64,000 bases of DNA from contig FPAX01000002.1 in assembly GCA_900116485.1 (NCBI GenBank), positions 124,001-188,000 of the forward strand, given 5' to 3'. The notes beneath the pieces are model-generated. The model was not told the origin of the DNA and made no database searches. It worked only from the letters and a program-made list of their open reading frames with translations. How positions within the stretch are numbered: the first letter of the stretch is position 1; every line of letters starts with the position of its first letter. The stretch comes from Selenomonas sp. GACV-9. GTDB taxonomy: Bacteria > Bacillota > Negativicutes > Selenomonadales > Selenomonadaceae. The position numbers and the translations under genes were made by a program. Shown one piece after another: positions 1 to 9,438 of the stretch.

Positions 1-858
1 CATTGCCACCTGCTGCTCCAGCTCCGTGCGGATATCCGCCATGGCAATCTTGAGATCTTCATCCTCGGTGACATAGTGGGAAGCCGGGAAGACCATCACA
101 TGGGTGCGCTCGCCGTAGACCTCCCCTGTAACCACATCAAATTCCACCATGCGGTCAATCTCATCACCGAACAGCTCAATGCGCACTGCCCGGTTGTTAT
201 AGCCGGCGGGGAATACCTCCACCACATCGCCGCGCACCCGGAACCGGCCGCGCTCAAAGGCGATGTCGTTGCGCTCGTAACGAATCTGCACCAGCTTGCG
301 CAGGATAGCCTCCCGTTCCACCTCCTGCCCCTTGTGCAGGGAAAGCACCATCTCATGATAGCTCTCTGGGGAGCCTAAGCCATAGATGCAGGAAACCGAG
401 GCCACGATGATGACATCACGCCGCTCGAACAGGGAACAGGTCGCCGAGTGACGCAGTTCATCGATTTCATCGTTGATGGAGGAATCCTTTTCAATATAAG
501 TATCCGTCGAGGCGATATAGGCCTCAGGCTGATAGTAATCGTAGTAGCTGACAAAGTAGCCGACGTAATTGTCCGGAAAGAAGGTCTTGAACTCACTGGC
601 CAGCTGAGCCGCCAAGGTCTTGTTATGAGCAATGACCAGCGTCGGCTTCTGCACTTTCTCAATGACCTTGGCTATGGTATAGGTCTTGCCGGTACCAGTG
701 GCGCCCAACAGCACCTGGGCATCCTGGCCATTCGTGATGCCCGCCGCCAAATCGTCGATAGCCTGGGGCTGGTCGCCCATGGGGGCAAACGGTGCCACCA
801 CCTTGAAGGGAATATTCGTATCGAATTGGGTTGTATTCAGTTTCGGCACCATCGCCAT
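1..858 (-). CDS. uvrB: UvrB, excinuclease ABC subunit B (N-terminal part)
   Basis: DNA damage-recognition helicase subunit of the UvrABC nucleotide-excision repair complex. The visible 286 residues are the N-terminal part; the rest lies beyond the left window edge. Walker A GATGTGKT is at residues 52-59, and the Tyr-rich beta-hairpin motif [10 protein letters not shown], which separates the DNA strands in UvrB, is at 105-114. The ATG at 856-858 was chosen because AGAGGAGG lies 7 nt upstream; a second ATG two codons later is a weaker alternative. A sigma-70-like promoter sits just upstream. uvrA usually follows uvrB in this group but would be outside the window. The identification is secure. 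Confidence 0.95.
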   Translation of the reverse strand, partial: MAMVPKLNTTQFDTNIPFKVVAPFAPMGDQPQAIDDLAAGITNGQDAQVLLGATGTGKTYTIAKVIEKVQKPTLVIAHNKTLAAQLASEFKTFFPDNYVGYFVSYYDYYQPEAYIASTDTYIEKDSSINDEIDELRHSATCSLFERRDVIIVASVSCIYGLGSPESYHEMVLSLHKGQEVEREAILRKLVQIRYERNDIAFERGRFRVRGDVVEVFPAGYNNRAVRIELFGDEIDRMVEFDVVTGEVYGERTHVMVFPASHYVTEDEDLKIAMADIRTELEQQVAM

Positions 859-898
859 GACAAGACCTCCTCTGCCTTTTATCGAATGTGTGTACTCT

Positions 899-928
899 AT
901 TATAACGCCATTTTCTCCCTTTTGTCGA
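899..928 (-). promoter_or_regulatory. Predicted sigma-70 promoter of uvrB
   Basis: On the minus strand, TCGACA (923-928) is followed after 18 nt by a perfect TATAAT (899-904), about 40 nt before the uvrB start. No LexA-type box was recognised around it. Confidence 0.55.
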
Positions 929-1063
929 CCAGCAAAAGCACTCCAATTCCGCATCTTTTGCATACTATTTATATCTTTTCCCGCTTTTCTAGGCAAATAC
1001 AGCAGGTTATAATAAAGACAACAGCATTCATTTATATTTTTTTACGCATAGGATGTGATTATT

Positions 1064-2338
1064 ATGGAAAAATCATCGTATCTCAAGAATTACGGCTTTG
1101 TGCTCTTCATGCTGATTGGCATCGTCTCAGGCACGTTGCTGGGCCTTTACTTCCCTGAGGCCAAAGGCCTGAAACCCCTGGGCGACCTCTTCATCAACTT
1201 GATGTTCTGCATCGTCGTGCCCATGGTCTTCGTTTCGATTGCCTCGGCCATCGCCAACATGGACTCTGCGGGCCGCGCCGGCAAAGTCATGGGCATTACC
1301 GTAGCCACCTTCTCCATTACGGCACTGATTGCCGCCATTGTCATGTATGGAGTCGTCTCCTGCATTAACATCGTGCCAGTTGGCTTCTCCGTTAGTGAAA
1401 TGGTGACCTCCACCGAAGAACTCACCAAGATTACCGCCGGGGAACTGCTGGTCAACTTCTTCACAAAGCCTGACTTTGCCGAACTGCTCTCTCGCCGCGC
1501 CATGCTGCCGCTGATCATCTTTGCCGTCATCTTCGGCTTCGGCGTTCAGCTCTCAGGCGGCAAAAAGACCATGACGGCCAAACTGCTCGATGACCTGTCG
1601 CGCTGCATCATGAAGACGGTCACGATCATCTCCTACTATGCTCCCATTGGTTTCTTTGGCTTCTTTGCCAACCTCGCCGCCACCTACGGCACCGACCTTA
1701 TGGGTGGCTATGCCAAGACGCTGCTCGTATACTACGGCATGTGCTTTCTCTACATGTTTGTCTTCTTCCCCCTCTATGCCTGGTATGGCGGTGGCCGTCA
1801 TGCCATCCCTGTCATGTGGCGCAACCTGTTCAAGCCGGCAGCCGTATCCTTTGGCACCTGTTCCTCAGTCGCCACCATTCCTACCAACATGGAGGCCGCC
1901 AAAGCCAGCGGCATCTCCAAGGAAGTCACCGATATTGTCATGCCACTGGGTGCCACCATGCACATGGACGGCTCGGCTATGGGCGCCATCGTGAAGGTCG
2001 CCTTCCTCTTCGGCATCTCGGGCATGGATTTCAACAGCGGCGACGCCATCCTGGCCATCATCATCGCCGTATTCTCCTCGGTAGCCATGTCTGGCATCCC
2101 AGGAGGCGGCGGTGTCGGCGAATTGGTGCTTTGCTCCTTCTTCTTCAACAACAGTGCCGAACAAATGACCATTGCCTACACCCTGGCCCTGGCCATCGGC
2201 AATCTCATTGACCCACCAGCTACCATGGTCAACGCCGCTGGCGACTATGTCGCCACCTATATCGTCTCGCGCTATACCGACGGCAAAGACTGGCTGGAGA
2301 AAAAACTCACCGATTTCCAAACGGAAACCGAGGCCTGA
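1064..2338 (+). CDS. Dicarboxylate/amino acid:cation symporter (DAACS family)
   Basis: Secondary transporter of the glutamate/aspartate/serine:sodium (or proton) symporter family, in the inner membrane. Hydrophobic segments run through the whole 424 residues. Family signatures are present in order: the serine-rich re-entrant hairpin SFGTCSSVATIP, the MHMDGSAMGA motif, the GIPGGGG hairpin tip and the NLIDPPATMVNAAGD substrate/cation site near the C-terminus. Start: a GTG at 1055 is in frame, but the AGGA of the ribosome site almost touches it, while ATG 1064 lies 10 nt downstream, so 1064 is preferred. The gene is monocistronic, with a TATAAT at 1008-1013 upstream and a hairpin terminator downstream. 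The substrate cannot be read from sequence; serine/threonine, glutamate or C4-dicarboxylates are all possible. Confidence 0.88.
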   Translation: MEKSSYLKNYGFVLFMLIGIVSGTLLGLYFPEAKGLKPLGDLFINLMFCIVVPMVFVSIASAIANMDSAGRAGKVMGITVATFSITALIAAIVMYGVVSCINIVPVGFSVSEMVTSTEELTKITAGELLVNFFTKPDFAELLSRRAMLPLIIFAVIFGFGVQLSGGKKTMTAKLLDDLSRCIMKTVTIISYYAPIGFFGFFANLAATYGTDLMGGYAKTLLVYYGMCFLYMFVFFPLYAWYGGGRHAIPVMWRNLFKPAAVSFGTCSSVATIPTNMEAAKASGISKEVTDIVMPLGATMHMDGSAMGAIVKVAFLFGISGMDFNSGDAILAIIIAVFSSVAMSGIPGGGGVGELVLCSFFFNNSAEQMTIAYTLALAIGNLIDPPATMVNAAGDYVATYIVSRYTDGKDWLEKKLTDFQTETEA

Positions 2339-2353
2339 AACAAAGGATACCAC

Positions 2354-2402
2354 AAAGCCGCTGATTGACCGGTCAAATCTGACTGGTCAATCAGCGGCTT
2401 TT
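2354..2402. terminator. Bidirectional hairpin terminator containing TTGAC-NN-GTCAA palindromes
   Basis: Arms of 17 nt (2354-2370 and 2385-2401) pair perfectly and end in T/A runs on both strands, between two convergent genes. The arms themselves contain TTGACCGGTCAA (2365-2376) and CTGACTGGTCAA (2379-2390). Confidence 0.8.
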
Positions 2403-2419
2403 CCATTTATCACGGGCAA

Positions 2420-2917
2420 TCATACCACAGGCGGATATTTCTGGAGGATCTGCTTGGCAAGCACGATGCCAATCATTGCTGTCACGAGCTGTGGCCAGCT
2501 CATCATGAACAGCATCACCACCTGCATCGGTTCGGGAATCTTCATCATTTGCAGGACCCATTGGGTACCACCATAAAGCAATACCATCTTGACTACGGGA
2601 CCAAGATACAGGAGCCGTTTATGACGGAAGGCTCCCGCCCAGACAATCAAGGCCATATTCCCCCAAGCTACCACGGGAACCATCCAGGCAATCGGCAGCT
2701 GCCCTTGGAAGAACGCACCTAACGGCAACAAACCTCCGATTACTGCGGCCCAATAATTTTTCGTATACCAGATGCTAAGTACCATGACGGTATTGAGCAA
2801 GCTACCAATCAAGAACATGTTGACTGGCCCTGGAATCATCGGCAATAACAGCCGGAGACTCTGAAACAAAAAGGCAATGGCCAGGAACATCGCCAATCTT
2901 ATCCATATTTTCTGCAA
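2420..2917 (-). CDS. Small integral membrane protein, function unknown
   Basis: A 165-residue, very hydrophobic protein with about five predicted membrane segments and no soluble domain. The overall look (short, compact, Pro/Gly-containing helices, a WGN motif in the middle) resembles substrate-binding S components of ECF vitamin transporters, but no diagnostic motif was seen, so this is only a suggestion. The start is a TTG at 2915-2917 preceded by AAGAGGG. It lies 23 nt after the HD-GYP gene on the same strand and is probably co-transcribed with it. It converges on the symporter gene and shares its terminator. Confidence 0.6.
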   Translation of the reverse strand: MQKIWIRLAMFLAIAFLFQSLRLLLPMIPGPVNMFLIGSLLNTVMVLSIWYTKNYWAAVIGGLLPLGAFFQGQLPIAWMVPVVAWGNMALIVWAGAFRHKRLLYLGPVVKMVLLYGGTQWVLQMMKIPEPMQVVMLFMMSWPQLVTAMIGIVLAKQILQKYPPVV

Positions 2918-2940
2918 CGATTATCCCTCTTGACTTGCCG

Positions 2941-4020
2941 TCAATCAATCTCAGCTGCAGTCAAGATGGAGTCGATCTTCACCTGACGCGTAGCGTTGAG
3001 GTCGATGAACTCGCCCCTAGTGGTCTGGACGACCGGCAGCGAGGTGACACGGCTCTCATCGATATAGACGATGCGCCCACGCTCGCCGTTGCTCAGCTGT
3101 ACCCAGTTGCCATTCAAAGCATGGCAGAGATTCTTGATGAACAGCACGCCGTATTCGGTATCGAGCTTTCCCGCCAGGATATCATCGGACAGGATGGAGA
3201 ACACATCAAAGGGCGAGCGGCGTTTGGCAAATACGCGGTCGCCAGCCATGGCGTCGTAGATATCCAGGATAGCCAGTACGCGGCCAAAACGGGAAATCTG
3301 CTCTTTCTGCAAGCCATTAGGATACCCTGAGCCATCGCAGCGTTCATGATGCTGGAGCACGCCTTCCATGATATCGCGATTCGCCTTGAGCGTTGTCATG
3401 CCAATCATGTCATGACCGAACTGGGTATGTTTCTTGATGACATCAAATTCCGCCTCGGTCAAACGCCCTTTCTTATCAAGGATCTCCTCCGAGATACGCA
3501 TCTTGCCGATGTCGATGAACAGCCCAGCAATGACGAGATTGTACTGATCGAGGACAGACCAATTGAGCCACTTGCCCATAAGGCCGGCCAGGATACCGAC
3601 ATGCAGGCAGTGGTTGATCAGATAGCTGCCCTCACGAGCCATATTGTGAATCTGTGAAACAGCCTTGGCCCCATCACAGAGCTCACGAAAGTTCTTCTCA
3701 TCCATGATTTCCTGCAATGCCGCCGCATCGAATTCCCCACGTTCTGCCAGATTCGTGAACATCAGCTTGAGCTTGCGATAGACCGTGTCATAACAACTCG
3801 TGTACGAATCATCGAGAAGGAACTCTTTGCCAGGAATCTCAACGGTCGGCTCATCTTCCTCAATGTAAACCGAAAAGATTGGGCGATCGAGCAGACTGTA
3901 AATCAGCTCCAGCGTCAAGCTCATTCCCTGTCCAATCAGCACATTCATATCGCCATCCATCACATCCCGCCCCACGACCATCCCGGGGCGCAGATTCTCC
4001 ACTGCATACGCCTTCAACAC
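2941..4020 (-). CDS. HD-GYP domain protein with a degenerate HD motif
   Basis: HD-GYP proteins are usually cyclic-di-GMP phosphodiesterases. This 359-residue protein has an N-terminal region of about 120 residues and a C-terminal HD-GYP domain (about 130-300). The GYP signature HHERCDGSGYP is intact at 224-234, as is the upstream LINHCLHVGILAG histidine region. In the usual LLHDIGK motif the sequence reads LFIDIGK, so the metal-binding histidine is isoleucine (I169) while the aspartate (D170) is kept; the codon was checked on the DNA (ATC GAC). Catalysis may be impaired or the domain may act as a receptor. The start is GTG 4018-4020 with AAGGA upstream. A TATAAT (4085-4090) lies about 65 nt upstream. 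Confidence 0.85.
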   Translation of the reverse strand: MLKAYAVENLRPGMVVGRDVMDGDMNVLIGQGMSLTLELIYSLLDRPIFSVYIEEDEPTVEIPGKEFLLDDSYTSCYDTVYRKLKLMFTNLAERGEFDAAALQEIMDEKNFRELCDGAKAVSQIHNMAREGSYLINHCLHVGILAGLMGKWLNWSVLDQYNLVIAGLFIDIGKMRISEEILDKKGRLTEAEFDVIKKHTQFGHDMIGMTTLKANRDIMEGVLQHHERCDGSGYPNGLQKEQISRFGRVLAILDIYDAMAGDRVFAKRRSPFDVFSILSDDILAGKLDTEYGVLFIKNLCHALNGNWVQLSNGERGRIVYIDESRVTSLPVVQTTRGEFIDLNATRQVKIDSILTAAEID

Positions 4021-4133
4021 GAGGTATCATCCTTCCCTTAGAAGTGGTCAATCGCCACCTGACTATCCTTAAGACTATACATGAATTATACCATATCCAC
4101 GTGCAATCCGTATACACTATTACAGAAAGATAA

Positions 4134-4160
4134 GAAGCGCTCCCTTCACGGGAGCGCTTC
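4134..4160 (-). terminator. leuS terminator
   Basis: Perfect 11-bp stem GAAGCGCTCCC / GGGAGCGCTTC with a 5-nt loop, followed on the minus strand by TTATCTTTC, directly after the leuS stop. Confidence 0.8.
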
Positions 4161-4171
4161 TGACAGGACTA

Positions 4172-6649
4172 TCAGCCCTTGACAACAATATTCACGAGTT
4201 TCTTCGGCACACAGATAACTTTGACAATCTGCTTGCCCGCGGTGAGCTCTTTGGCACGCGGCAGTTCCATGACTGCCCTTTCCATAGACTCACGGTCAAG
4301 ATCCGGCGATACCATGATCTTATCGCGAACCTTGCCGTTGATCTGCAGGACAATTTCAATCTCATCCTGTTTCATAGCTGCCTCGTCGTAAGTCGGCCAT
4401 TTCTGCTGATGAACACTGCCCTCGACGAACAGATGGCTCCAAAGTTCCTCCGTGATATGCGGAGCGAACGGTGCCAGCATCTTGACGAGGTTTACAGCCA
4501 TCTCACGGGCAAGGCCTGCATTGAGCTCCTTGTCCTGGAAACCATAGAAGGCGTTGACCAGCTCCATGACAGAGGAGATAGCCGTATTGAACATGAAGCG
4601 GTCACGAACATCTTCCGTTACTTTCTTGATGGTGACGTGGAGGATGCGGCGCAATTCCTTCTCGTCCTTCGTCAGTGCCGATACATCATAGCTGTCCTTA
4701 CCAGCCTTGATGCTCTCCTCAAAGTGACCGAGGATACGCCATACACGGTTGAGGAAACGGTAAGCACCCTCAACACCCTGGTCGCTCCACTCGAGGTCAC
4801 GGTCAACCGGTGCTGCAAACAGGATGAAGAGGCGAGCCGTATCGGCACCGTACTTGCCGATGATTTCTTCCGGCGATACCACATTGCCCTTGGACTTGGA
4901 CATCTTCGAGCCATCTTTGAGGACCATGCCCTGAGTCAAGAGGTTCTTGAAGGGCTCATCAAAATCCACGAGGCCAGCGTCTTTGAGAACCTTCGTGAAG
5001 AAGCGGGAATACAAGAGATGCAGGATGGCATGCTCGATGCCGCCGATGTACTGATCCACCGGTGCCCAGTAATTGACCTTATCCTTGTCGAACGGTGCCT
5101 TGTCGTTGTGGGGATCCGTATAGCGCAGGAAATACCAAGACGAGCAGATGAAGGTATCCATCGTATCGGTCTCACGGGTTGCATCAGCGCCGCATTTCGG
5201 GCACTTGCAGTGCAGGAATTTCTCGCTGCTGGCCAGCGGCGATACCGAACCAGCCTCAAAGGATACATCCGTCGGCAACATGACCGGCAGCTGGTCTTCC
5301 GGCACGAGGACTTCGCCGCAATGCGGGCAGTTGATGACCGGAATCGGTGCCCCCCAATAACGCTGACGGGAAATCAGCCAGTCGCGCAGGCGGAAGTTGA
5401 CCTTGCGCTTACCAAAGCCCTGCTCCTCCGCATAATCCATGATGGCCTTGACTGCCTCATGCATATCCATGCCTGTGAACTGAGCCGAGTTGACCAGACG
5501 GCCTTCTTTTTCCACATAGGCCTCGGTCATTTCCTCGAGCACCAGCTCCTTATCCTTCGGCTGTAGCGTCAGGATAATCGGCAGGTCGTATTTCTTGGCA
5601 AACATCCAGTCACGGGAGTCACCGGAGGGAACGCCCATAACTGCGCCGGTGCCATAGTCAGCCACAACGTAGTTCGTAATCCAGAGCTGTGCTTTCTCTC
5701 CGTTGAAGGGATTGACAGCATAAAAGCCCGTGAACATGCCTTCTTTTTCCGATTCGCTGGAAGTACGCTCAATATCGGACTGGTTGCGGACCTTCTGGCA
5801 GAAGGCCTTGAGCTCCTCAGCCTTGTCGCTCTTTTCGATAAGCTTGTCCACCAGGGCATTCTCCGGAGCCAGTGCCACGAACGTGATACCATAAGCCGTG
5901 TCCGGACGGGTCGTATAGACGACGAGCTTTTCGTCAAGCTCTGGTACGTCCAGGGTAATCTCGAGACCTTCACTGCGGCCAATCCAGTTATCCTGCATCG
6001 TCTTGACGCGCTCCGGCCAGCCCTCGAGCTTGTCCAGATCTTTCAGCAGCACATCGGCATAATCGGTAATCTTGAGGAACCACTGAGACAGGTCCTTTTT
6101 CTGAACATCGGAATCGCAGCGCCAGCATTTGCCATCGATGACCTGCTCGTTAGCCAGAACCGTGCCGCAGGTATCGCACCAGTTAACCGAGGCTTTTTTC
6201 TTGTAAGCAAGGCCCTTCTTATAGAAGAGCTCAAAGAGCCACTGGGTCCACTTGTAGTATTCCGGCGTGCAAGTCAGGACTTCGCGGTCCCAATCGTAGG
6301 AGAGACCCATCTTTTTCTGCTGCTTCTCCATGTTTTCGATGTTGCTGAAAGTCCAATCAGCAGGGCTTACCCCATGCTTGATGGCTGCATTTTCAGCCGG
6401 CATACCGAAGGAGTCAAAGCCCATCGGATGCAGGACATTGAAGCCCTCCATGGTCTTGTAGCGGGCCATGACGTCACCGATGGCATAGTTACGAACATGT
6501 CCCATGTGCAGATTGCCCGACGGATACGGGAACATCTCCAGAGCGTAATACTTCGGACGATTCGGGTCAGCCTCAGTCTTATAGACCTGCTCATTTTCCC
6601 ACTTGTCCTGCCATTTTTTTTCAATCTCCTGCGGTGAATACTTCTCCAA
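4172..6649 (-). CDS. leuS: Leucyl-tRNA synthetase
   Basis: Class I aminoacyl-tRNA synthetase that charges tRNA-Leu in the cytoplasm. The 825-residue length is normal for bacterial LeuRS. HIGH-type motif HMGH is at residues 48-51 after the typical YPSGNL, and KMSKSKGN is near residue 580. The zinc-binding Cys pairs (CDTCG, CWRC) and the CP1 editing insertion (about 220-420, with the TTRPDT motif) are present. Translation starts at TTG 6647-6649 with an AGGAGGA ribosome site; no better in-frame ATG is near. No T-box motif lies in the short upstream gap; the hairpin there is the terminator of the preceding gene. Confidence 0.97.
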   Translation of the reverse strand: MEKYSPQEIEKKWQDKWENEQVYKTEADPNRPKYYALEMFPYPSGNLHMGHVRNYAIGDVMARYKTMEGFNVLHPMGFDSFGMPAENAAIKHGVSPADWTFSNIENMEKQQKKMGLSYDWDREVLTCTPEYYKWTQWLFELFYKKGLAYKKKASVNWCDTCGTVLANEQVIDGKCWRCDSDVQKKDLSQWFLKITDYADVLLKDLDKLEGWPERVKTMQDNWIGRSEGLEITLDVPELDEKLVVYTTRPDTAYGITFVALAPENALVDKLIEKSDKAEELKAFCQKVRNQSDIERTSSESEKEGMFTGFYAVNPFNGEKAQLWITNYVVADYGTGAVMGVPSGDSRDWMFAKKYDLPIILTLQPKDKELVLEEMTEAYVEKEGRLVNSAQFTGMDMHEAVKAIMDYAEEQGFGKRKVNFRLRDWLISRQRYWGAPIPVINCPHCGEVLVPEDQLPVMLPTDVSFEAGSVSPLASSEKFLHCKCPKCGADATRETDTMDTFICSSWYFLRYTDPHNDKAPFDKDKVNYWAPVDQYIGGIEHAILHLLYSRFFTKVLKDAGLVDFDEPFKNLLTQGMVLKDGSKMSKSKGNVVSPEEIIGKYGADTARLFILFAAPVDRDLEWSDQGVEGAYRFLNRVWRILGHFEESIKAGKDSYDVSALTKDEKELRRILHVTIKKVTEDVRDRFMFNTAISSVMELVNAFYGFQDKELNAGLAREMAVNLVKMLAPFAPHITEELWSHLFVEGSVHQQKWPTYDEAAMKQDEIEIVLQINGKVRDKIMVSPDLDRESMERAVMELPRAKELTAGKQIVKVICVPKKLVNIVVKG

Positions 6650-6673
6650 AACGATCTCCTCCTAAAGAATAGA

Positions 6674-6703
6674 AAAACCCCCGTCTGCAAAATGCAGCCG
6701 GGG
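6674..6703 (-). terminator. Terminator between yitT-like gene and leuS
   Basis: CCCCGGCTGCA / TGCAGACGGGG stem (one mismatch) followed by GTTTTTC on the minus strand, 65 nt after the yitT-like stop and 25 nt before leuS. Confidence 0.7.
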
Positions 6704-6766
6704 ATTGAAATTCGCGTTTTACAGCTAAAGCCTATTATACCGTAACTATGGGCACAGCGTCAACTG

Positions 6767-7696
6767 TTAATCATGTGCATTGTGTAAGAGCTTTTGTTTC
6801 TCCTGCTCTTCCTGCCATTTGCGCCGCGCATCCTGATATGACTCGCATTCCAGCGTGAATCCCTTGCCCGATACCTCCGAGGTATCCGACACGATCATAA
6901 AGGCCTGGGGGTCGTAATGATCAACGATGGTCTTGACGCGGCTGACCTGCGTGAGCCGCACGACGATGAACAGGATATCCTTGTGCTCGCGCGCAAAACC
7001 GCCCTTGCCTTCGATATAAGTAACGCCGCGGTGGACATTCTCCATGATATCCTGGCAGATCTTTTCCGCTGCCGGTGAAACGATGAAAATCGATTTTTCC
7101 CGGTTAAGGCCTGCTGCCACACGGTTCGTGAGCTCTGCCGTCACATAGATCGACACCAAAGTATAAAGCGCCTCATCGACGCTGAACATCCAGGCCGACG
7201 CCATGACGATGACGAAATTCAGTACGAAGACCACCGTGCCGACGTCAAGCGAATAGAATTTCTTGGCCACGGCCCCGACAACATCAAGGCCGCCTGTATT
7301 CGCGTTGGCGCGGAAAATCATACCAAAGCCGATGCCCGCCATGACGCCGCCAAATATTGCACTGAGCATGCCGTCATTGGTCACGTTCCAGTCAACCATG
7401 AAATGCGTCGCATCGAGGATCAACGACAAAACGACTGTACCGACAATCGTATCCCAGGCGTAAAGCTTGCCAAATACGCGATAGGCCAGATACAGGATTG
7501 GCAAGTTATACGCCAAGTTCTGCATACCGACGGGCAAGCCTGTCAGATAGTAGATGATCAGCGCCACACCACTGATGCCGCCCGTCAATAGATGTGCGGG
7601 GATTATGAATAAGTTGAACCCCAGACAGACAATCAGGCAGCCCAACATGATCTGGATATAACGCCCCGCATGTTTCCATATGCCAAAATTACTCAT
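6767..7696 (-). CDS. YitT family membrane protein (DUF161 + DUF2179)
   Basis: A 309-residue inner-membrane protein of the YitT/YpjC/YqfU group, whose role is not established. The N-terminal two thirds contain about five to six membrane helices, with the family-typical GGISGVALIIYY and ANTGGLDVVGA segments. The last about 80 residues form the soluble DUF2179 domain (KGGFAREHKDILFIVVRLTQV and following). The start ATG 7694-7696 has only a weak Shine-Dalgarno (GGGAA). It is the last gene before a terminator and is probably transcribed alone or with the nif3-like gene 37 nt upstream. Confidence 0.85.
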   Translation of the reverse strand: MSNFGIWKHAGRYIQIMLGCLIVCLGFNLFIIPAHLLTGGISGVALIIYYLTGLPVGMQNLAYNLPILYLAYRVFGKLYAWDTIVGTVVLSLILDATHFMVDWNVTNDGMLSAIFGGVMAGIGFGMIFRANANTGGLDVVGAVAKKFYSLDVGTVVFVLNFVIVMASAWMFSVDEALYTLVSIYVTAELTNRVAAGLNREKSIFIVSPAAEKICQDIMENVHRGVTYIEGKGGFAREHKDILFIVVRLTQVSRVKTIVDHYDPQAFMIVSDTSEVSGKGFTLECESYQDARRKWQEEQEKQKLLHNAHD

Positions 7697-7733
7697 TTTT
7701 GTATTCCCGAATCTTCCTCAATTGCTATGTTCC

Positions 7734-8543
7734 TTAGACCACTTGAAAGAAATCCCGCGATGACTGGTCAGCGATGACTTCCACGGTTCCCTTGGCCAGT
7801 TCCAGTTCAGCGGTCAAGCGTTCACATAGCGCTGTCACCACCGGAAATTCTGTGCCGAAGTGGCCAGCATCGATGATGTGCAGCCCCAGCTCCACAGCCT
7901 GCTGCGCCTCATGATATTTCACATCGCCGGTCACATAGACATCTGCGCCCACAAAGGCCGCCCGCTGGATGAACTCCGCACCACTGCCGCTACAGATTGC
8001 CACCTTGCGCACAGGACGCTGGCCAGCATCCACAAGCCGCACATGCTCCGTGGGCAGGGCATCGCGCACCTGGGCCGCAAAATCCTGCACCGTCATCGGC
8101 GCCGGCAGGCTGCCAACGCGCCCCATGCTGACCACCGAGCCATCCTCTTCCTGATGCTCGATGACAAACGCCGACAATTTCGTAAGGCCGATGGCCTGCG
8201 CCAGCACATCATTGACGCCACCCTCGGCGATGTCAAGATTCGTATGGGCAGCCGCTACGGCAATATCGTGTTTCAGCAGCTGCTGCAAACGCCGCCCCAG
8301 CGGCAGATCCGTCCGCACCTTGCGGATTCCCTTGAAGATCAGCGGATGATGCGCCACGATCATATCAGCGCCAGAAGCCACCGCCTGCTCCACCACCTCA
8401 TCGCTGACATCGAGGCAGACGAGGATCTTATGGATATCCTGATTCAAGGCGCCCACCAGCAGCCCCGGATTATCCCAATCCTCGGCCAGACGTTTCGGCG
8501 CGATGCGCTCGAGCGCATCCATGACCACCTGACATTTTACCAT
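7734..8543 (-). CDS. Nif3-like dinuclear metal centre protein (YqfO family, short form)
   Basis: Member of the NIF3/YqfO/YbgI family of hexameric proteins with a two-metal site; the biochemical role is unresolved, though a GTP-cyclohydrolase-like activity has been proposed for some members. Length 269 residues, without the insertion domain of longer YqfO proteins. Metal-ligand motifs VAHHPLIFKG (about residue 65) and AAHTNLD (about 100) and a C-terminal GHFGTE are visible. The start ATG overlaps the end of trmK by 7 nt, so the two are translationally coupled. trmK-nif3 pairing is common in Firmicutes. Confidence 0.9.
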   Translation of the reverse strand: MVKCQVVMDALERIAPKRLAEDWDNPGLLVGALNQDIHKILVCLDVSDEVVEQAVASGADMIVAHHPLIFKGIRKVRTDLPLGRRLQQLLKHDIAVAAAHTNLDIAEGGVNDVLAQAIGLTKLSAFVIEHQEEDGSVVSMGRVGSLPAPMTVQDFAAQVRDALPTEHVRLVDAGQRPVRKVAICSGSGAEFIQRAAFVGADVYVTGDVKYHEAQQAVELGLHIIDAGHFGTEFPVVTALCERLTAELELAKGTVEVIADQSSRDFFQVV

Positions 8544-9226
8544 GTGAGCCGTTCCTCCAATTCCTTGACCTGTTCCTTGATAACTGCATATTTCTTGGTC
8601 TTGAGTGCTCGTGGGCTCTTCTCCATGCCCGTAAGCACACGGCGCTGCTGGAACAGCAGTGATTCAATATGATGCTTCAAAAGCGGTGACTTTTTCTGCC
8701 AAAGCACCGGCCCGATCAACAAGTCGATTGGCTCCGGGCGCACCTGCCGGCCACGCTCTGCCTTGATGATCTCATAGATGCGCCCATCAGCCACCGCCAG
8801 TTTCTCATCTGCGATGTGCCAGCTATGGCGATAGAGCCACTTGCGCAACTCCGGCGCACCATTCATCGGCTGCAGCACGAGTGTCTTCAATTTCTTCACC
8901 ACATCTGGCGACTGCTCGAGGATTTGCGTCATCAAGACGCCGCCCATTCCCGCAATGCAGACGGTATCTACCTCGCCTGGTGCGAGCACCTGCAGGCCAT
9001 TGCCCAGACGCACCGAAATCTGATCCTCTGCAATGGCATTCTCATGCACAGTACGCTTAGCAGCCTCATACGGGCCCTCATTCAAGTCACCGGCTACCAC
9101 GAACCCCGCCTTGCCCTCACGGATGAGGGCAATGGCCAGATAGCCATGATCCGTACCGATGTCGGCCGCGCGGCAGCCAATCGGCACAAAATCTGCCAAT
9201 GCCTGAAGTCTATCATCCAACTGCAT
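8537..9226 (-). CDS. trmK: tRNA (adenine-22-N1)-methyltransferase
   Basis: SAM-dependent enzyme that makes m1A22 in tRNAs, in the cytoplasm. A 229-residue protein with a Rossmann fold: motif I ADIGTDHGYL is at residues 20-29, followed by GNGLQVL and an IAGMGGVLM motif around residue 90. AGGGGG lies 7 nt before the ATG. The gene starts only 28 nt after the terminator of tRNA-Asn, leaving little room for its own promoter, so read-through from the tRNA promoter is likely. It overlaps nif3-like downstream. Confidence 0.92.
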   Translation of the reverse strand: MQLDDRLQALADFVPIGCRAADIGTDHGYLAIALIREGKAGFVVAGDLNEGPYEAAKRTVHENAIAEDQISVRLGNGLQVLAPGEVDTVCIAGMGGVLMTQILEQSPDVVKKLKTLVLQPMNGAPELRKWLYRHSWHIADEKLAVADGRIYEIIKAERGRQVRPEPIDLLIGPVLWQKKSPLLKHHIESLLFQQRRVLTGMEKSPRALKTKKYAVIKEQVKELEERLTW

Positions 9227-9247
9227 GATGATGCCCCCTGTCTAAAA

Positions 9248-9281
9248 AAATAAAAAGGGTGTAACCTTCCGTTACACCCTT
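9248..9281 (-). terminator. Terminator after tRNA-Asn
   Basis: Perfect 11-bp stem AAGGGTGTAAC / GTTACACCCTT (9255-9265, 9271-9281) followed by TTTTATTTTTTT on the minus strand, 10 nt after the tRNA 3' end. Confidence 0.85.
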
Positions 9282-9291
9282 GTGTTTCCAA

Positions 9292-9367
9292 TGGCTCCTC
9301 GAGCAGGATTCGAACCTGCGACAGCCTGATTAACAGTCAGGTGCTCTACCGGCTGAGCTATCGAGGA
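9292..9367 (-). tRNA. tRNA-Asn (GTT)
   Basis: A 76-nt cloverleaf with encoded CCA. The acceptor stem is TCCTCGA/TCGAGGA, the D arm GCTC/GAGC, and the anticodon arm CCTGA-CTGTTAA-TCAGG has anticodon GTT. The T arm is GCAGG-TTCGAAT-CCTGC and the discriminator base is G. All stems pair. Confidence 0.98.
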
Positions 9368-9401
9368 ATTAATGGGTCAATGCCGTGCATCAACATTGAC
9401 T

Positions 9402-9430
9402 ATTATACGCATCAGCTCAGTTCTTGTCAA
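9402..9430 (-). promoter_or_regulatory. Promoter of tRNA-Asn
   Basis: Perfect TTGACA (9425-9430), 17-nt spacer and perfect TATAAT (9402-9407) on the minus strand, between the rpoD stop and the tRNA. The -35 lies inside a TTCTTG-A-CAAGAA palindrome. Confidence 0.88.
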
Positions 9431-9438
9431 GAATTTTT

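Noticed and set aside
6650..6766. A possible T-box or leader attenuator before leuS
   Set aside because: Only one hairpin is present and it serves as terminator of the upstream gene; the T-box consensus and a specifier stem are missing.
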